64,000 nt of DNA from Aquibacillus saliphilus (lineage in GTDB: Bacteria; Bacillota; Bacilli; Bacillales; Amphibacillaceae). Shown here one piece after another: positions 50,360 to 61,468 of this stretch (the first letter of the stretch is position 1; every line of letters begins with the position of its first letter). The stretch covers positions 172,188 to 236,187 of the forward strand of contig NZ_JAIZAP010000003.1 in NCBI RefSeq assembly GCF_020404745.1, given 5' to 3'. Position numbers and translations under genes: made by a program. Below the pieces are notes generated by a model that saw only the letters and a list, made by a program, of their open reading frames with translations, was not told where the DNA came from and did not search any database.

Positions 50360-50806
50360 GATTTCTTGGAGTGGATTAAAACTACCATGTAGGAGTTAAA
50401 AAACAAATACCAAACCAATGACCCTTATGAACTCATTTCTTTAATGATTCTTTAATGAATATTCATTTAGTCCCTTGGAACTTACATGAAGATATACAAG
50501 GTTTTTATAAAAACAACAGACGGAACAAATATATATTTTATAATACTAACTTAAATACAGAAAGACAGGTTTTTGTATGCTCTCACGAATTATGTCATGG
50601 GCTGCATTGCACCCAAAGGCAAATACGCCTTTTCTGAGAAGGCATACATATTTTTCTATAGATAGAATTGAGGTTGAAGCGAATACATTCGCTGTAGAAC
50701 TATTACTTCCTGATAAAACAATTCATCAATATCAAAACACTGGAGTTACAATTCAAGAAGTAGCTTCACCCAATGGCATCCCAGAAGAGGTTAGACATTT
50801 AAAATA
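50360..50806 (+). pseudogene. ImmA/IrrE-family metallopeptidase, broken
   Basis: Pieces of one anti-repressor protease: INIHLVPWNL-like start MNIHLVPWNLHEDIQGFYK, RQVFVCSHELCHGL (the HExxH zinc site), then after a frameshift LHPKANTPFLRRHTYFSID, RIEVEANTFAVELLLPD (the second zinc-ligand Glu region). Several stops lie upstream. In ICEBs1-like elements and phages the intact enzyme cleaves the repressor encoded just before it. Confidence 0.8.
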
Positions 50807-50885
50807 ATACTACCATTTAATGTCTTCACCTTGAGTACACACTTGATTTAGGTTATTTATTTATAGAAAAACACGGGAGGTTTAC

Positions 50886-52325
50886 ATGAAAAAATTCAAA
50901 TGGTATTTATCCGTATGGTTCATTAGTATTTGGTTTACACTTTCAATTCTTATTATTCCGTTTATAATTGGTGTTATTTTATTAATTTTTAGGATTATTG
51001 AGGAAAAGAAACTACAAAGGTATTGGGAAGAAAGTGGTTTTAACGAAATAGTAGACGTCAAAGAGGAGAAAGAAAAAATACAAAAAGAGACCCTAAAGCA
51101 TAAAGAAAGTATTGAAAAAGAAATAAGTAAACTCCAAGAAGAAGCAAAAAAAGCAACAAAGGATATGGAAAAGCAGGTTAATAACTTCGAAGTAACCATA
51201 GAGGAACTTCAAGCTGAAAAACAGCAAAAGCAAGAGGAAATTATAGTAATTGATGACGAACTGCTATATCAATCTTTTGGTTTTTACGACCCTAAATATG
51301 AATTAGAAAACTCAGAACAATATAAAGAAAAGCTTGATGAAATACGAGATAAGCAAAAAGAAATGGTGAAAAACAAAACTGCTACAGATCATTTGGACGA
51401 ATGGATTTTAGAAGGAAGCAAACAAAAAGGAAAAGTCATGAATAACAATAACATTAAATTAACACTACGTTCCTTCAATAACGAATGTGATGCAGCTATA
51501 TCTAATGTTAAGTTCAACAACATAAATGCAATGGAAAAGAGAGTGAAAAAAGCTTTCGACCAATTGAATAAAACCAACAAAAATAATCGGATTGAGATTA
51601 AGACAGAATACCTTTCTCTAAAAATAGATGAGCTCTATTTAGCATTTGAATACGCTCAGAAAAAAGAGGAGGAAAAAGAAGAACAACGACAGATCCGCGA
51701 ACAAATGAGAGAAGAAAAGAAAGTACAGCAGGAGATAGAAAAGCAACGGAAGAAGTTAGAAAAGGATGAAGAACATCACAAACAAGCTCTTGAAAAATAT
51801 CAAGACCAGTTAGAAAATGCTAGCGATGAAATGAAAAAAGATCTAGAAGATAAAATAAAGGAAGTTATGGAAAGAATGGAAGAATTGAACAAAGAAAAAG
51901 AATCTGTTGATTTTAGAGAACAAAACGCAAGAGCTGGATATGTATATATTATTTCCAATATTGGGTCGTTCGGAGAAAACATATATAAAATTGGAATGAC
52001 TAGAAGATTGGAGCCTAACGAACGTGTTAAAGAATTAGGTGATGCGTCAGTCCCATTTACTTATGACATTCATGGAATGATTTTTTCTAACGATGCACCG
52101 ACATTAGAAAATACGTTGCATCACGAATTTAATGATAAGAGGATGAATTTAGTAAATTTACGTAAAGAATTTTTTAAAGTTAGTCTTAAAGAAATTGAAG
52201 AAACTGTAAAGGCTAAGCATAATAAAGTAGTCGAGTTTACTAAACTTGCAGAAGCTGAGGATTGGCGCAAAAGTGAACAGATAAGAAAAAAATCCGAAGA
52301 TAAAACAGAAGAAGTTATAGCTTAA
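50886..52325 (+). CDS. Membrane-anchored DUF4041 / T5orf172 (GIY-YIG-like) protein
   Basis: 479 residues. Two N-terminal membrane helices (about 6-22 and 20-37: LSVWFISIWFTLSILIIPF), a long charged coiled coil (about 40-120 and 255-345), the DUF4041 core between (SFGFYDPKYELENSEQYKE and a helical region), and a C-terminal T5orf172/GIY-YIG-like domain (about 347-440: GYVYIISNIGSFGENIYKIG, MTRRLEPNERVKELGDASV, EFFKVSLKEIEETV). AGGAGG-like ACGGGAGG lies before the ATG. It is intact while nearly all neighbours in the prophage lysogeny module are broken. Related genes sit between repressor and integrase in many prophages; a role in exclusion or nuclease defence is an inference. Confidence 0.85.
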   Translation: MKKFKWYLSVWFISIWFTLSILIIPFIIGVILLIFRIIEEKKLQRYWEESGFNEIVDVKEEKEKIQKETLKHKESIEKEISKLQEEAKKATKDMEKQVNNFEVTIEELQAEKQQKQEEIIVIDDELLYQSFGFYDPKYELENSEQYKEKLDEIRDKQKEMVKNKTATDHLDEWILEGSKQKGKVMNNNNIKLTLRSFNNECDAAISNVKFNNINAMEKRVKKAFDQLNKTNKNNRIEIKTEYLSLKIDELYLAFEYAQKKEEEKEEQRQIREQMREEKKVQQEIEKQRKKLEKDEEHHKQALEKYQDQLENASDEMKKDLEDKIKEVMERMEELNKEKESVDFREQNARAGYVYIISNIGSFGENIYKIGMTRRLEPNERVKELGDASVPFTYDIHGMIFSNDAPTLENTLHHEFNDKRMNLVNLRKEFFKVSLKEIEETVKAKHNKVVEFTKLAEAEDWRKSEQIRKKSEDKTEEVIA

Positions 52326-52350
52326 AAAGCTAATTGTGAAAGTTTATATT

Positions 52351-52376
52351 GCCCCAGGTTTTTGGGCTTTTTTTTA
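52351..52376 (+). terminator. Terminator of the DUF4041/T5orf172 gene
   Basis: GCCCC(A), a short loop and TTGGGC followed by eight T. Confidence 0.7.
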
Positions 52377-52446
52377 TAAATAAACAGAACATACATTCTT
52401 ATCTGGTGTGTATTTAAAGAAGGCTTATCAATAATGGGGCTATGTA

Positions 52447-52700
52447 GTGCATTGCTATACGACAAAAACTAAAGCAGGAGCAGTTAGATGGGTTTGTATA
52501 GAAGATGGACCTGCTGACCCAGTAACAGGAAAAAGAAAGCAGATTGTTCGCAGGGGTAAATCTAAAGGGGAAGCAAAGAGACGTGTCGAGCAAGTCGAAA
52601 ATTTATACACACGTTACGAAGAAGATGAAAAAAGACGCTTCCGTAAAAGTCAGAAACCTTTACGAAAACGCTCTTTCAGAAATAAATCTATAAAAATGTT
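52447..52700 (+). pseudogene. Integrase N-terminal stump
   Basis: From the ATG-like start at 52450 (GTG at 52447) the frame reads HCYTTKTKAGAVRWVCIED, GPADPVTGKRKQIVRRGKS, KGEAKRRVEQVENLYTRYE, the N-terminal arm-binding domain of phage/ICE tyrosine integrases; after about 75 codons similarity ends and the sequence runs into the groEL 3' flank. The catalytic domain is missing. It marks the right end of the prophage remnant. Confidence 0.75.
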
Positions 52701-52780
52701 ATTTTTTCGTTGCTTTTTTGGTGAATTAAGCGCATATAACCTCCATAAACGTTGTTAAATCAATGTTTGTCAGGGGTTTT

Positions 52781-54439
<1,659 letters not shown>

Positions 54440-54481
54440 CTAATTCTTATAATTATGATATAATTTATCGTTCCTCGTTAA

Positions 54482-54766
54482 TTAACCAATAACAGCTAAT
54501 ATGTCGCTCTCACGAAGAATTAAGTATTCATTACCTTCATATTTCACTTCTGTTCCTGCGAACTTAGAGAAAATAATTAGGTTTCCTTCTGCTACTTCTG
54601 GAGCGATTTTTTCTCCATTATCTGTTACACGTCCAGAACCAACTGCAACAACTTTTCCTTCTTGTGGCTTTTCCTTTGCGGAGTCTGGAAGTACAATACC
54701 GCTTGCAGTTTTTTCATCTTGTGCAACAAGTTCAATAATAACGCGATCACCTAGTGGCTTTAACAT
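54482..54766 (-). CDS. groES: Co-chaperonin GroES (10 kDa)
   Basis: 94 residues from the ATG at 54766 ([20 protein letters not shown]), with AAGGAGG seven bases upstream; a longer frame to 54799 has no ribosome site and is not used. The mobile loop is [16 protein letters not shown] (about 17-32). It caps the GroEL ring. First gene of the groESL operon. Confidence 0.99.
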   Translation of the reverse strand: MLKPLGDRVIIELVAQDEKTASGIVLPDSAKEKPQEGKVVAVGSGRVTDNGEKIAPEVAEGNLIIFSKFAGTEVKYEGNEYLILRESDILAVIG

Positions 54767-54814
54767 TTCGAAACCCTCCTTGGATATAATGTTAGTCAAT
54801 GCTTAATTTCCATT

Positions 54815-54841
54815 TTAGCACTCAACGTGCAAGAGTGCTAA
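54815..54841. promoter_or_regulatory. CIRCE operator (HrcA binding site)
   Basis: TTAGCACTC-N9-GAGTGCTAA, a perfect CIRCE element, between the groES promoter and start codon. Confidence 0.98.
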
Positions 54842-54851
54842 CACAATTAAT

Positions 54852-54880
54852 ATAATAATGAATTCTACGATAATTTGCAA
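54852..54880 (-). promoter_or_regulatory. Sigma-A promoter of groESL
   Basis: Minus strand: -35 TTGCAA (plus 54875-54880), 17-bp spacer, -10 TATTAT (plus 54852-54857). The CIRCE element begins 10 bp after the -10. Confidence 0.8.
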
Positions 54881-54972
54881 GTATTGGAGTTATATTTTTT
54901 TGGTCGTTTACATTATTATCAATTCACTAAACAATCATGGGACTAACTATTTCAATTCTATTCTAAACTTGT

Positions 54973-54980
54973 GTTAAAAT
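54973..54980 (+). promoter_or_regulatory. Extended -10 promoter of the ydiL-type gene
   Basis: TGTTAAAAT is an extended -10 element. Transcription would start near 54987, so the ATG at 54988 would be leaderless; the TTG at 55033, with AGAAGGGG upstream, is a better start. Confidence 0.45.
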
Positions 54981-55032
54981 ACGTACAATGAATAAGAAAT
55001 TGAATATTATGCTTAGAAGGGGTCGTTGCTTT

Positions 55033-55737
55033 TTGCCTAAAAACTATTGGTATGTCATTTTGACATATTTTGCTATGCAATTATCTGGTGTAATTGTTGC
55101 ACCAATTATTGAAATTATAAATATAGATCCTCTTGTCGCAGTTGTCTCCTGGTCAATGTTTAGTTTCATTGTTGCATTGCTAGTCACAATGTATTTACTT
55201 AGAGATGAGATGAAACAAGTAAGAGGAACAACAAATATTGGTTCGATTATTCTTTGGTCGATTTTAGGGATTTTCTTGGCTTTTACAGCACAAATTGTTG
55301 CTATTCTTATCGAAACCTTTGTTCTTAATATTAAGCCTGGGTCTCAAAATACAATGGACATTATGAATATTGCACGTGCTGCACCGATATTTATTATCAT
55401 TGTTTCCGTTATTGCTCCGATTCTAGAAGAAATCATTTTTAGAAAGATCATTTTCGGTAGCATCTTTAAACGAACCAACTTTATTATTGCTGCTTTAGCA
55501 TCAGCACTCATATTTGGACTTGTTCATAACGATAATCCGCATATTCTGGTCTATACTGCCATGGGAATAGTATTTGCCTATCTCTACGTCAAGACAAAAC
55601 GAATTATTGTACCGATTATCGCGCATATATCCATAAATACGTATGCAGTAATTGGTCAATTAACACTTGATCCTGAGGAGATTGACAAAATGTTAGAGGA
55701 ATTTAATCAATTACAAATGATCATTATTGGAGGCTAA
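55033..55737 (+). CDS. ydiL: CPBP-family intramembrane metalloprotease
   Basis: About 234 residues from the TTG at 55033 (AGAAGGGG ten bases upstream); an ATG at 54988 would add 15 residues but coincides with the predicted transcription start. Seven or eight membrane helices. The three CPBP motifs are present: EEIIFRKI (EExxxR), FGLVHND (FxxxH) and HISINTYAV (HxxxN/B). In B. subtilis the homologue YdiL lies divergent from groES, the same place as here. CPBP proteases cleave membrane proteins or process prenylated peptides; the substrate of this one is unknown. Confidence 0.88.
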   Translation: MPKNYWYVILTYFAMQLSGVIVAPIIEIINIDPLVAVVSWSMFSFIVALLVTMYLLRDEMKQVRGTTNIGSIILWSILGIFLAFTAQIVAILIETFVLNIKPGSQNTMDIMNIARAAPIFIIIVSVIAPILEEIIFRKIIFGSIFKRTNFIIAALASALIFGLVHNDNPHILVYTAMGIVFAYLYVKTKRIIVPIIAHISINTYAVIGQLTLDPEEIDKMLEEFNQLQMIIIGG

Positions 55738-55744
55738 GTGTCAC

Positions 55745-55951
55745 ATGAGGACTTCACCAATGTTTATGGCATCCCTATATTTTGGTATGGGAGTCGTATT
55801 CACTTATATCGCAGTACAATCAGTCGAAGATACTATCTGGAATTTTATGACGATTTTACTCGCATTTTTTGCTACTTTGGATTTTGTTGTTGCTTTTAGA
55901 CTAATCGGATTGCATTTGCGAGTTAAAAAATCTAAAAGGAAAAAAGAATAA
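55745..55951 (+). CDS. ydiK: YdiK-like small membrane protein (DUF4305)
   Basis: 68 residues from the ATG at 55745, with GGAGG inside the end of the upstream gene. MRTSPMFMASLYFGMGVVFT and MTILLAFFATLDFVVAFRLI are two membrane helices joined by AVQSVEDTIWNF; basic C-terminus (RVKKSKRKKE). It matches YdiK of B. subtilis, which keeps the same place between ydiL and rex. Role unknown. Confidence 0.85.
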   Translation: MRTSPMFMASLYFGMGVVFTYIAVQSVEDTIWNFMTILLAFFATLDFVVAFRLIGLHLRVKKSKRKKE

Positions 55952-55953
55952 AC

Positions 55954-55994
55954 AAAAACAGTTAACTGATTTAATTCAAGTTAACTGTTTTTTT
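55954..55994. terminator. Bidirectional terminator between ydiK and rex
   Basis: AAAAACAGTTAACT and AGTTAACTGTTTTT form a perfect stem, T-run on both sides. Confidence 0.85.
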
Positions 55995-56007
55995 ATTACG
56001 AAATTTA

Positions 56008-56658
56008 TTACTGACTTCCATCTACTTCATCGAGCGGATAATGTTTAATAAAATATACTAACGATTGAAGCTCTACAGCGAGATCAATATGGTGAACTCG
56101 AACTCCTTCAGGGACCGTAATTCTAGCTGGTGTGAAGTTCAAAATTCCTGATGCACCAGTTTGAACTAATCGGTCTGTAATATTCTGAGCTTCTGAGACA
56201 GGAACAGTTAAAATAGCAACAGTAATATCACTTATTTTGTCTTCTAATTCATCGATATGATAAACCGGGACACCACCAATTTCTTGACCGACTTTACTTT
56301 TATCTGCATCAAACGCCATTTCGATTTTTGTATTATTGTTTTTGGTAAAGTTGTATTGTAAAAATGCCGTTCCCAAATTACCAACGCCAATTAATACTAT
56401 ATTAGTTACGTCATCTTGATCCAAAGTTTTCCGGAAAAAACCTAACAAGTATTCGACATTGTATCCATAACCCTTTTTCCCAAGTGCACCGAAGTAGGAA
56501 AAGTCCCTACGAATGGTGGCTGAATCAACTTTTACTGCTTCACTTAATTCTTTAGAAGAAACTCTAAATTTCTCCTGCGCATGTAAATTGTTTAAAAAAC
56601 GATAGTATAATGGTAACCGCCTTGCTGTGGCTTGTGGTATTTTGTTCTGTTCACTCAT
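56008..56658 (-). CDS. rex: Redox-sensing transcriptional repressor Rex
   Basis: 216 residues. N-terminal winged helix ([40 protein letters not shown]) and a Rossmann domain with [19 protein letters not shown] for NADH; C-terminal helix ending HYPLDE. It releases DNA when NADH rises and controls fermentation and respiration genes. Convergent with ydiK. The 316 bp to the ydiF gene upstream hold AT-rich sequence and a palindromic CTAATATATATATATTAG run near 56839 but no clear gene. Confidence 0.97.
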   Translation of the reverse strand: MSEQNKIPQATARRLPLYYRFLNNLHAQEKFRVSSKELSEAVKVDSATIRRDFSYFGALGKKGYGYNVEYLLGFFRKTLDQDDVTNIVLIGVGNLGTAFLQYNFTKNNNTKIEMAFDADKSKVGQEIGGVPVYHIDELEDKISDITVAILTVPVSEAQNITDRLVQTGASGILNFTPARITVPEGVRVHHIDLAVELQSLVYFIKHYPLDEVDGSQ

Positions 56659-56974
56659 TTTAATTTCCCCTTATTTGACTAGATTACGTTTAGTTTCCCC
56701 AATACTGTTACTAATAATATATGGTTGATAATTTTGGTCTGATTTATCTTTCATATCTGTTAACGCGTACATTTTGCATTGTTTCCTACACTTGTCTATA
56801 TTTTAACAAAAAACAGTCGATATGTCGTGAATATCTTCACTAACTAATATATATATATTAGACTTAAATTGCTAGCATTTTAATTATTACAGAAGTTCCG
56901 TCTGCGGCTACTAATTATCAAGCTTGCTACTTACAAGAAAACTAGGATACACTTAACAAATAGAGGTGAATAGA

Positions 56975-58903
56975 ATGATCTTAATGCAAGTAAATAATCT
57001 TACAAAACGTTTTGGTGCTGAACTTATATTATCTAATATTAAGCTAGAGATTAAAACCAATGACCGAATTGCAATAGTTGGTAGAAACGGCGCTGGTAAA
57101 TCTACACTATTAAAAATAATGTCTAACAATCTTTCTTACGACGAAGGTAGTATTCATAAACCCAAAGATGTCTCTCTCGGATATCTTGCACAAAATACTG
57201 GCTTAGTCTCCAATCAGTCCATATGGGATGAAATGCTATTGGTATTTAATGATTTGATTGAAAAGGAAGCGGATTTAAGAAAAATGGAACAACAGATGGG
57301 CGATCCCAGTCTTACTGATAACGAAAGTGTCTATCAACAACTTTTATCAGACTATGACAAAAAACAGCAAGCATTTAGAACAGAGGGCGGCTATCAGTAT
57401 GAAGCGGAAATAAAAGCTGTTTTGAATGGCCTTCACTTTCAAGATTACGATTTAAATACAGTAGTGAATGAACTAAGTGGTGGTCAAAAGACGCGCTTAG
57501 CTCTTGGTAAGTTATTATTATCTAAACCTGATGTACTAATACTAGATGAGCCCACTAACCATTTAGATATTGAAACATTAACATGGCTTGAGGGTTATCT
57601 TAATAGCTATAGTGGAGCGGTAGTTATTGTATCCCATGATAGATACTTTTTAGATAAAACTGTTAACATTGTTTATGAAATTTCTAGGAATCACTCTAGG
57701 AAATTCCACGGAAATTATAGTAAATATTTAGATAAAAAAGCTGCTGACTATGAACAAGAAATGAAACAGTTTGATAAACAACAAGGTGAAATTAAAAAAC
57801 TGGAAGAATTTGTTCAAAAAAATATTGTTAGAGCTTCAACGACTAAACGGGCACAGAGTAGACGAAAGCAATTAGAGAAAATGGACAAAATGGATAAACC
57901 TAGCGGAAGTGATGCATCAGCAAAGTTCTCATTTGAAATCAATCGACGAAGTGGAAATGATGTTTTGAAGCTAAAAGACTTGGCTTTTCGTTATGATGAG
58001 GAACAAGATTTCATCTTTTCCAACTTAAGCTTTGATGTGTCTAGAGGGGATAGTCTCGCCTTAGTGGGACCTAATGGAGTTGGTAAAACGACTCTTTTAA
58101 AGACGATTATAGGTGACTATAAAGCAAACCTTGGCTCCATACAGGTTGGAACAAATGTCCAAATTGGATACTATGACCAAGAACAAACAAAGCTTAATTC
58201 CAACAAAACTGTTCTTCTCGAACTCTGGGACGAATATCCGATGATGAACGAAAAAGATATTCGTACAGTCTTAGGTAACTTTCTATTTTCTGGTGATGAT
58301 GTCCTTAAGACTGTTTCATCATTAAGTGGAGGGGAAAAGGCTAGACTATCGCTCGCAAAATTAATGATGGAGAAATCAAACCTACTTATCTTGGATGAGC
58401 CAACTAACCATCTGGATTTAGATAGCAAGGAAGTATTAGAGGCTGCATTATTAGATTTTCCAGGTACAATATTGTTTGTTTCTCATGATCGGTACTTCAT
58501 AAATAAAATTGCGACACAGGTTGTTGAAATGAAACCAAGTGAATCCACCTTATACCTTGGTGATTACGACTATTATTTAGATAAAAAGCAAGAAGAGTTT
58601 GAGTTAAAGGAGCTTGAGAATACACAAGAACAAGCTTCTGTTGAGACAAATGAAACAAAGGCTAATTTTAAACAAGACAAGCTTATCAAAAAGGAACAAA
58701 GAAAAAAAGAACGTAGAATTCAGGAAATTGAAGAAGAAATAGAGCACTTGGAAGAAAATATTCAGGAAATTGAAGATTTGTTGTGTCAGCCAGATATTTT
58801 TCAAGACCATGAAAAATCACTAGAGTTGACTCAAAGTAATGAAAGAAACAATCTAAAAGTAGAAGAACTCATGGAAGAATGGGAACAACTTCAAAGTGAA
58901 TAA
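56975..58903 (+). CDS. ydiF: ABC-F family ATPase
   Basis: 642 residues from the ATG at 56975 (GAGGTG six bases upstream; a GTG three codons earlier overlaps that ribosome site). Two ABC domains: Walker A VGRNGAGKSTLLK and VGPNGVGKTTLLK, signatures NELSGGQKTRLAL and SSLSGGEKARLSL, Walker B VLILDEPTNHLD and LLILDEPTNHLD. The linker between them and a C-terminal coiled coil (about 560-640, KKERRIQEIEEEIEHLEEN) are typical of ABC-F translation factors, which act at the ribosome and have no membrane part. Same position as ydiF of B. subtilis. Confidence 0.93.
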   Translation: MILMQVNNLTKRFGAELILSNIKLEIKTNDRIAIVGRNGAGKSTLLKIMSNNLSYDEGSIHKPKDVSLGYLAQNTGLVSNQSIWDEMLLVFNDLIEKEADLRKMEQQMGDPSLTDNESVYQQLLSDYDKKQQAFRTEGGYQYEAEIKAVLNGLHFQDYDLNTVVNELSGGQKTRLALGKLLLSKPDVLILDEPTNHLDIETLTWLEGYLNSYSGAVVIVSHDRYFLDKTVNIVYEISRNHSRKFHGNYSKYLDKKAADYEQEMKQFDKQQGEIKKLEEFVQKNIVRASTTKRAQSRRKQLEKMDKMDKPSGSDASAKFSFEINRRSGNDVLKLKDLAFRYDEEQDFIFSNLSFDVSRGDSLALVGPNGVGKTTLLKTIIGDYKANLGSIQVGTNVQIGYYDQEQTKLNSNKTVLLELWDEYPMMNEKDIRTVLGNFLFSGDDVLKTVSSLSGGEKARLSLAKLMMEKSNLLILDEPTNHLDLDSKEVLEAALLDFPGTILFVSHDRYFINKIATQVVEMKPSESTLYLGDYDYYLDKKQEEFELKELENTQEQASVETNETKANFKQDKLIKKEQRKKERRIQEIEEEIEHLEENIQEIEDLLCQPDIFQDHEKSLELTQSNERNNLKVEELMEEWEQLQSE

Positions 58904-58913
58904 TAATTGATAC

Positions 58914-58960
58914 ACTAGGATAATGGTTGAGGCAGAATCGACATTATCCTAGTTTTTTTA
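58914..58960 (+). terminator. Terminator of ydiF
   Basis: ACTAGGATAATG (58914-58925) and CATTATCCTAGT (58942-58953) form a perfect 12-bp stem, then seven T. Confidence 0.92.
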
Positions 58961-58971
58961 AAAAAAGGATG

Positions 58972-59129
58972 TTATCCACTTACTAACATCCTTATCCACA
59001 TATCCACTACTGTAATACTTACTTTTTTCCTAGTTATACACATTATCCACAACTAAACATATAGTTATCCACAAAAGTTATCCTCAACCTAACTGTCTAT
59101 TAGATAAGTTATTTAAATAATTATCCACA
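58972..59129. promoter_or_regulatory. DnaA-box cluster
   Basis: Five exact matches to TTATNCACA, all on the plus strand: 58992-59000, 59034-59042 (TTATACACA), 59043-59051, 59065-59073 and 59121-59129. Near matches are TTATCCACT (58972-58980) and TTATCCTCA (59078-59086). The place, between ydiF and tsaD (gcp), is one where B. subtilis has a DnaA-binding cluster, as I recall. Confidence 0.85.
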
Positions 59130-59171
59130 ATTAGAAATGAAGTGTGTTGATAACTATTTGATCTCTAACAC

Positions 59172-59218
59172 AAAAAAAGTAAAGCTTCCTTAATTATCTA
59201 AGGTTACTTTACTTTTTA
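59172..59218 (-). terminator. Terminator of the thiL-tsaE-tsaB-rimI-tsaD operon
   Basis: AAAAAGTAAAG with CCTTA pairs with TAAGG and CTTTACTTTTT; T-run on the minus strand. A further inverted repeat, TCAATTTCAT (59227-59236) and ATGAAATTGA (59265-59274), lies between it and the tsaD stop. Confidence 0.75.
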
Positions 59219-59286
59219 TATCTGAGTCAATTTCATAATTGCAAGATGGCGGTGAATAGGCATGATGAAATTGATTTATAAAAAAG

Positions 59287-60324
59287 TTATCGTTGTTGAC
59301 CTCGTAATGAATATTTTTCTAAATCTAACGACGGGTTAGCATTTAAATCCCAGCCTGCTCTGTGGCCTTGATTATAAGCAATACTACCAGCAGCAGCAAT
59401 CATTGCGGCATTATCCGTACATAAATGTAGTGGTGGAATTTCTAGTTCGATACCTGTATCAGCGAATTTACTTGTTAATTCCTTACGTAAACCCTGATTA
59501 GCTGCTACACCACCAGCAACAAGTACTTGCTTTACCCCATATTCTTTAGCTGCCTTATATGTCTTTGTAGTTAACACTTCTACTACACTAGCTTGAAAAC
59601 TTGCAGCAACATCTTCTTTTTTAAGTACTTCATCTCGCTGCTCTGCATTGTGTAAGGTATTAATTACTGATGACTTCAATCCACTAAAACTAAAATCATA
59701 AGACCCTTCTTCAAGCCACGCCCTAGGAAAGTTAATGTTTGCTTGACCTTCTGTTGCTAACCGGTCAATGTGTGGTCCACCAGGATAAGGTAGCTGTAGT
59801 GTTCTAGCAACTTTATCATAGGCTTCTCCGGCTGCATCATCTCTCGTTTCTCCAATAATTTCAAATGAACCGTGTTCACGCATTAAAATTAATTCCGTGT
59901 GACCTCCTGAAACAACAAGTGCTATTAACGGAAAGGTAAATTCCTTATTTAATCGATTTGCATAGATGTGACCTGCAATATGATGCACCCCAACCAAGGG
60001 CTTACTCTTTGCGAATGCAAGCGCTTTGGCTGAATTAACTCCAATTAAAAGTGCACCAACAAGTCCTGGTCCCTCTGTAACCGTAATTGCATCAATATCA
60101 GCCATAGTCATCTCTGCTTTAGAAAAGGTTTCCTCTAACACAACCGTGATTTGTTCGACATGGTGTCTAGATGCAATCTCAGGTACCACTCCACCAAATC
60201 GTTTATGACTTTCAATTTGCGAGGCTACAACATTAGCCACGATTTCTACACCATTTTTAACAATGGACATCGCTGTCTCATCACAGCTTGTTTCTATTCC
60301 TAAAATATACTGATCCTTTGTCAT
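59287..60324 (-). CDS. tsaD: tRNA threonylcarbamoyladenosine transferase subunit TsaD
   Basis: 345 residues from the ATG at 60324, whose first bases overlap the rimI stop (ATGA). ASKHA fold: [19 protein letters not shown], the metal-binding [25 protein letters not shown], and [15 protein letters not shown] near the C-terminus. With TsaB and TsaE it transfers the threonylcarbamoyl group to A37 of ANN-decoding tRNAs. All three genes are in this operon; TsaC is elsewhere. Confidence 0.98.
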   Translation of the reverse strand: MTKDQYILGIETSCDETAMSIVKNGVEIVANVVASQIESHKRFGGVVPEIASRHHVEQITVVLEETFSKAEMTMADIDAITVTEGPGLVGALLIGVNSAKALAFAKSKPLVGVHHIAGHIYANRLNKEFTFPLIALVVSGGHTELILMREHGSFEIIGETRDDAAGEAYDKVARTLQLPYPGGPHIDRLATEGQANINFPRAWLEEGSYDFSFSGLKSSVINTLHNAEQRDEVLKKEDVAASFQASVVEVLTTKTYKAAKEYGVKQVLVAGGVAANQGLRKELTSKFADTGIELEIPPLHLCTDNAAMIAAAGSIAYNQGHRAGWDLNANPSLDLEKYSLRGQQR

Positions 60325-60767
60325 AGTTTCACCCACATTACTAATGCATCCTCATTATTATCTGTATAGTAATTCTTTCTAACTCCACCTGGTATAAGAC
60401 CGAATTTTCGGTACATCTTTTGAGCAACCAAATTTGACACCCTTACTTCCAATGACAATTGATGTGCTCCAAGGGCAATCGATTGATTCAATATATATTG
60501 AAATAGTGCCTGCCCGTACTTTTTCCCTCTATATTCTGGTAGTATTGCAATATTTGTAATTTGAGCCTCGTCTATTACTATCCACAACCCACAATAACCA
60601 AATACATACCCTTGTTCCTCTATCAAAAAATAGATTGAATAAGGATTTTCTGTTAATTCCCTGTAAAAAATATCTTTCGTCCATGGCACGCCAAATGAGG
60701 ACATTTCAATCATCATTACTTGATCGATATCTTGAATTGTCATTTGCCTGATTATCACTTCCGACAT
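60321..60767 (-). CDS. rimI: Ribosomal-protein-alanine N-acetyltransferase RimI
   Basis: 148 residues from the ATG at 60767 (AGGGG eight bases upstream; its start overlaps the tsaB stop as TAATG). GNAT fold with the acetyl-CoA loop [19 protein letters not shown] and [19 protein letters not shown]. In this operon it is the usual companion of tsaB and tsaD. The substrate is probably the N-terminal Ala of ribosomal protein S18. Confidence 0.93.
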   Translation of the reverse strand: MSEVIIRQMTIQDIDQVMMIEMSSFGVPWTKDIFYRELTENPYSIYFLIEEQGYVFGYCGLWIVIDEAQITNIAILPEYRGKKYGQALFQYILNQSIALGAHQLSLEVRVSNLVAQKMYRKFGLIPGGVRKNYYTDNNEDALVMWVKL

Positions 60768-61468
60768 TAGCTTTTCCCCTGCTGTTGTTTTAACCAATTC
60801 GCTTCAGCTTCAGCTAACCTCAGGTAATTAGGAGTTAATGAATGTATTTCTTCAGTTTCTTTAGCCATACTTGCTTGTGCAAGTAGCGATGGACGTGGAA
60901 CATGATAAGATGTATCAGGAATCACTGCCAAATCTCCCATCGTTTTATCTATTAGTTCTCTGTGTAATTCAATGTCTTGACTCAAAAATAAAACTTTAGT
61001 TTGATGTTGTGCTAACACTTCCAACCAATCAGAAAATAAAGTATTCTTCTCTTCTAGAACATTTTCTAATTTTTGATCAGGACTCCATTTATATAATCCT
61101 GTATATACTAAACCTCTGCGTGCATCAAAAAAAGGACAGATTAATTGATTAAAGAAACTACCTTGATAGGCGACTGCTTCTAAACTAGAAATAGAAACAA
61201 TAGGTATATCAAGAGCCCAAGCCATTGTTTTAGCAGTTGCTAGTCCTATTCTAACCCCTGTAAACGAACCAGGTCCTTTGGCTACTACAATCTTATTTAA
61301 GTCCTCAGGAACGGTTGCTGTCTCTCTCATCAATTGATCAATAGCTGGCATTAGCCTGACAGAATGATTTTTCTTCACATTTGTGATATATTCCCCAGCT
61401 ATTTGTCCATTCTTTACAATTGCAATCCCCATTGTTTGGTTTGATGTATCTATAGAAAGTATATTCAT
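60767..61468 (-). CDS. tsaB: tRNA threonylcarbamoyladenosine biosynthesis protein TsaB
   Basis: 233 residues from the ATG at 61468, overlapping the tsaE stop by four bases. ILSIDTSNQTMGIAIVKNG and KIVVAKGPGSFTGVRIGLAT, then AKTMAWALDIPIVSISSLEA are the inactive ASKHA core that pairs with TsaD. The longer frame to 61486 lacks a ribosome site. Confidence 0.97.
   Translation of the reverse strand: MNILSIDTSNQTMGIAIVKNGQIAGEYITNVKKNHSVRLMPAIDQLMRETATVPEDLNKIVVAKGPGSFTGVRIGLATAKTMAWALDIPIVSISSLEAVAYQGSFFNQLICPFFDARRGLVYTGLYKWSPDQKLENVLEEKNTLFSDWLEVLAQHQTKVLFLSQDIELHRELIDKTMGDLAVIPDTSYHVPRPSLLAQASMAKETEEIHSLTPNYLRLAEAEANWLKQQQGKS

Noticed and set aside
56839..56856. CTAATATATATATATTAG palindrome upstream of ydiF as an operator
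   Set aside because: Simple alternating AT sequence; no comparable site elsewhere in the window.
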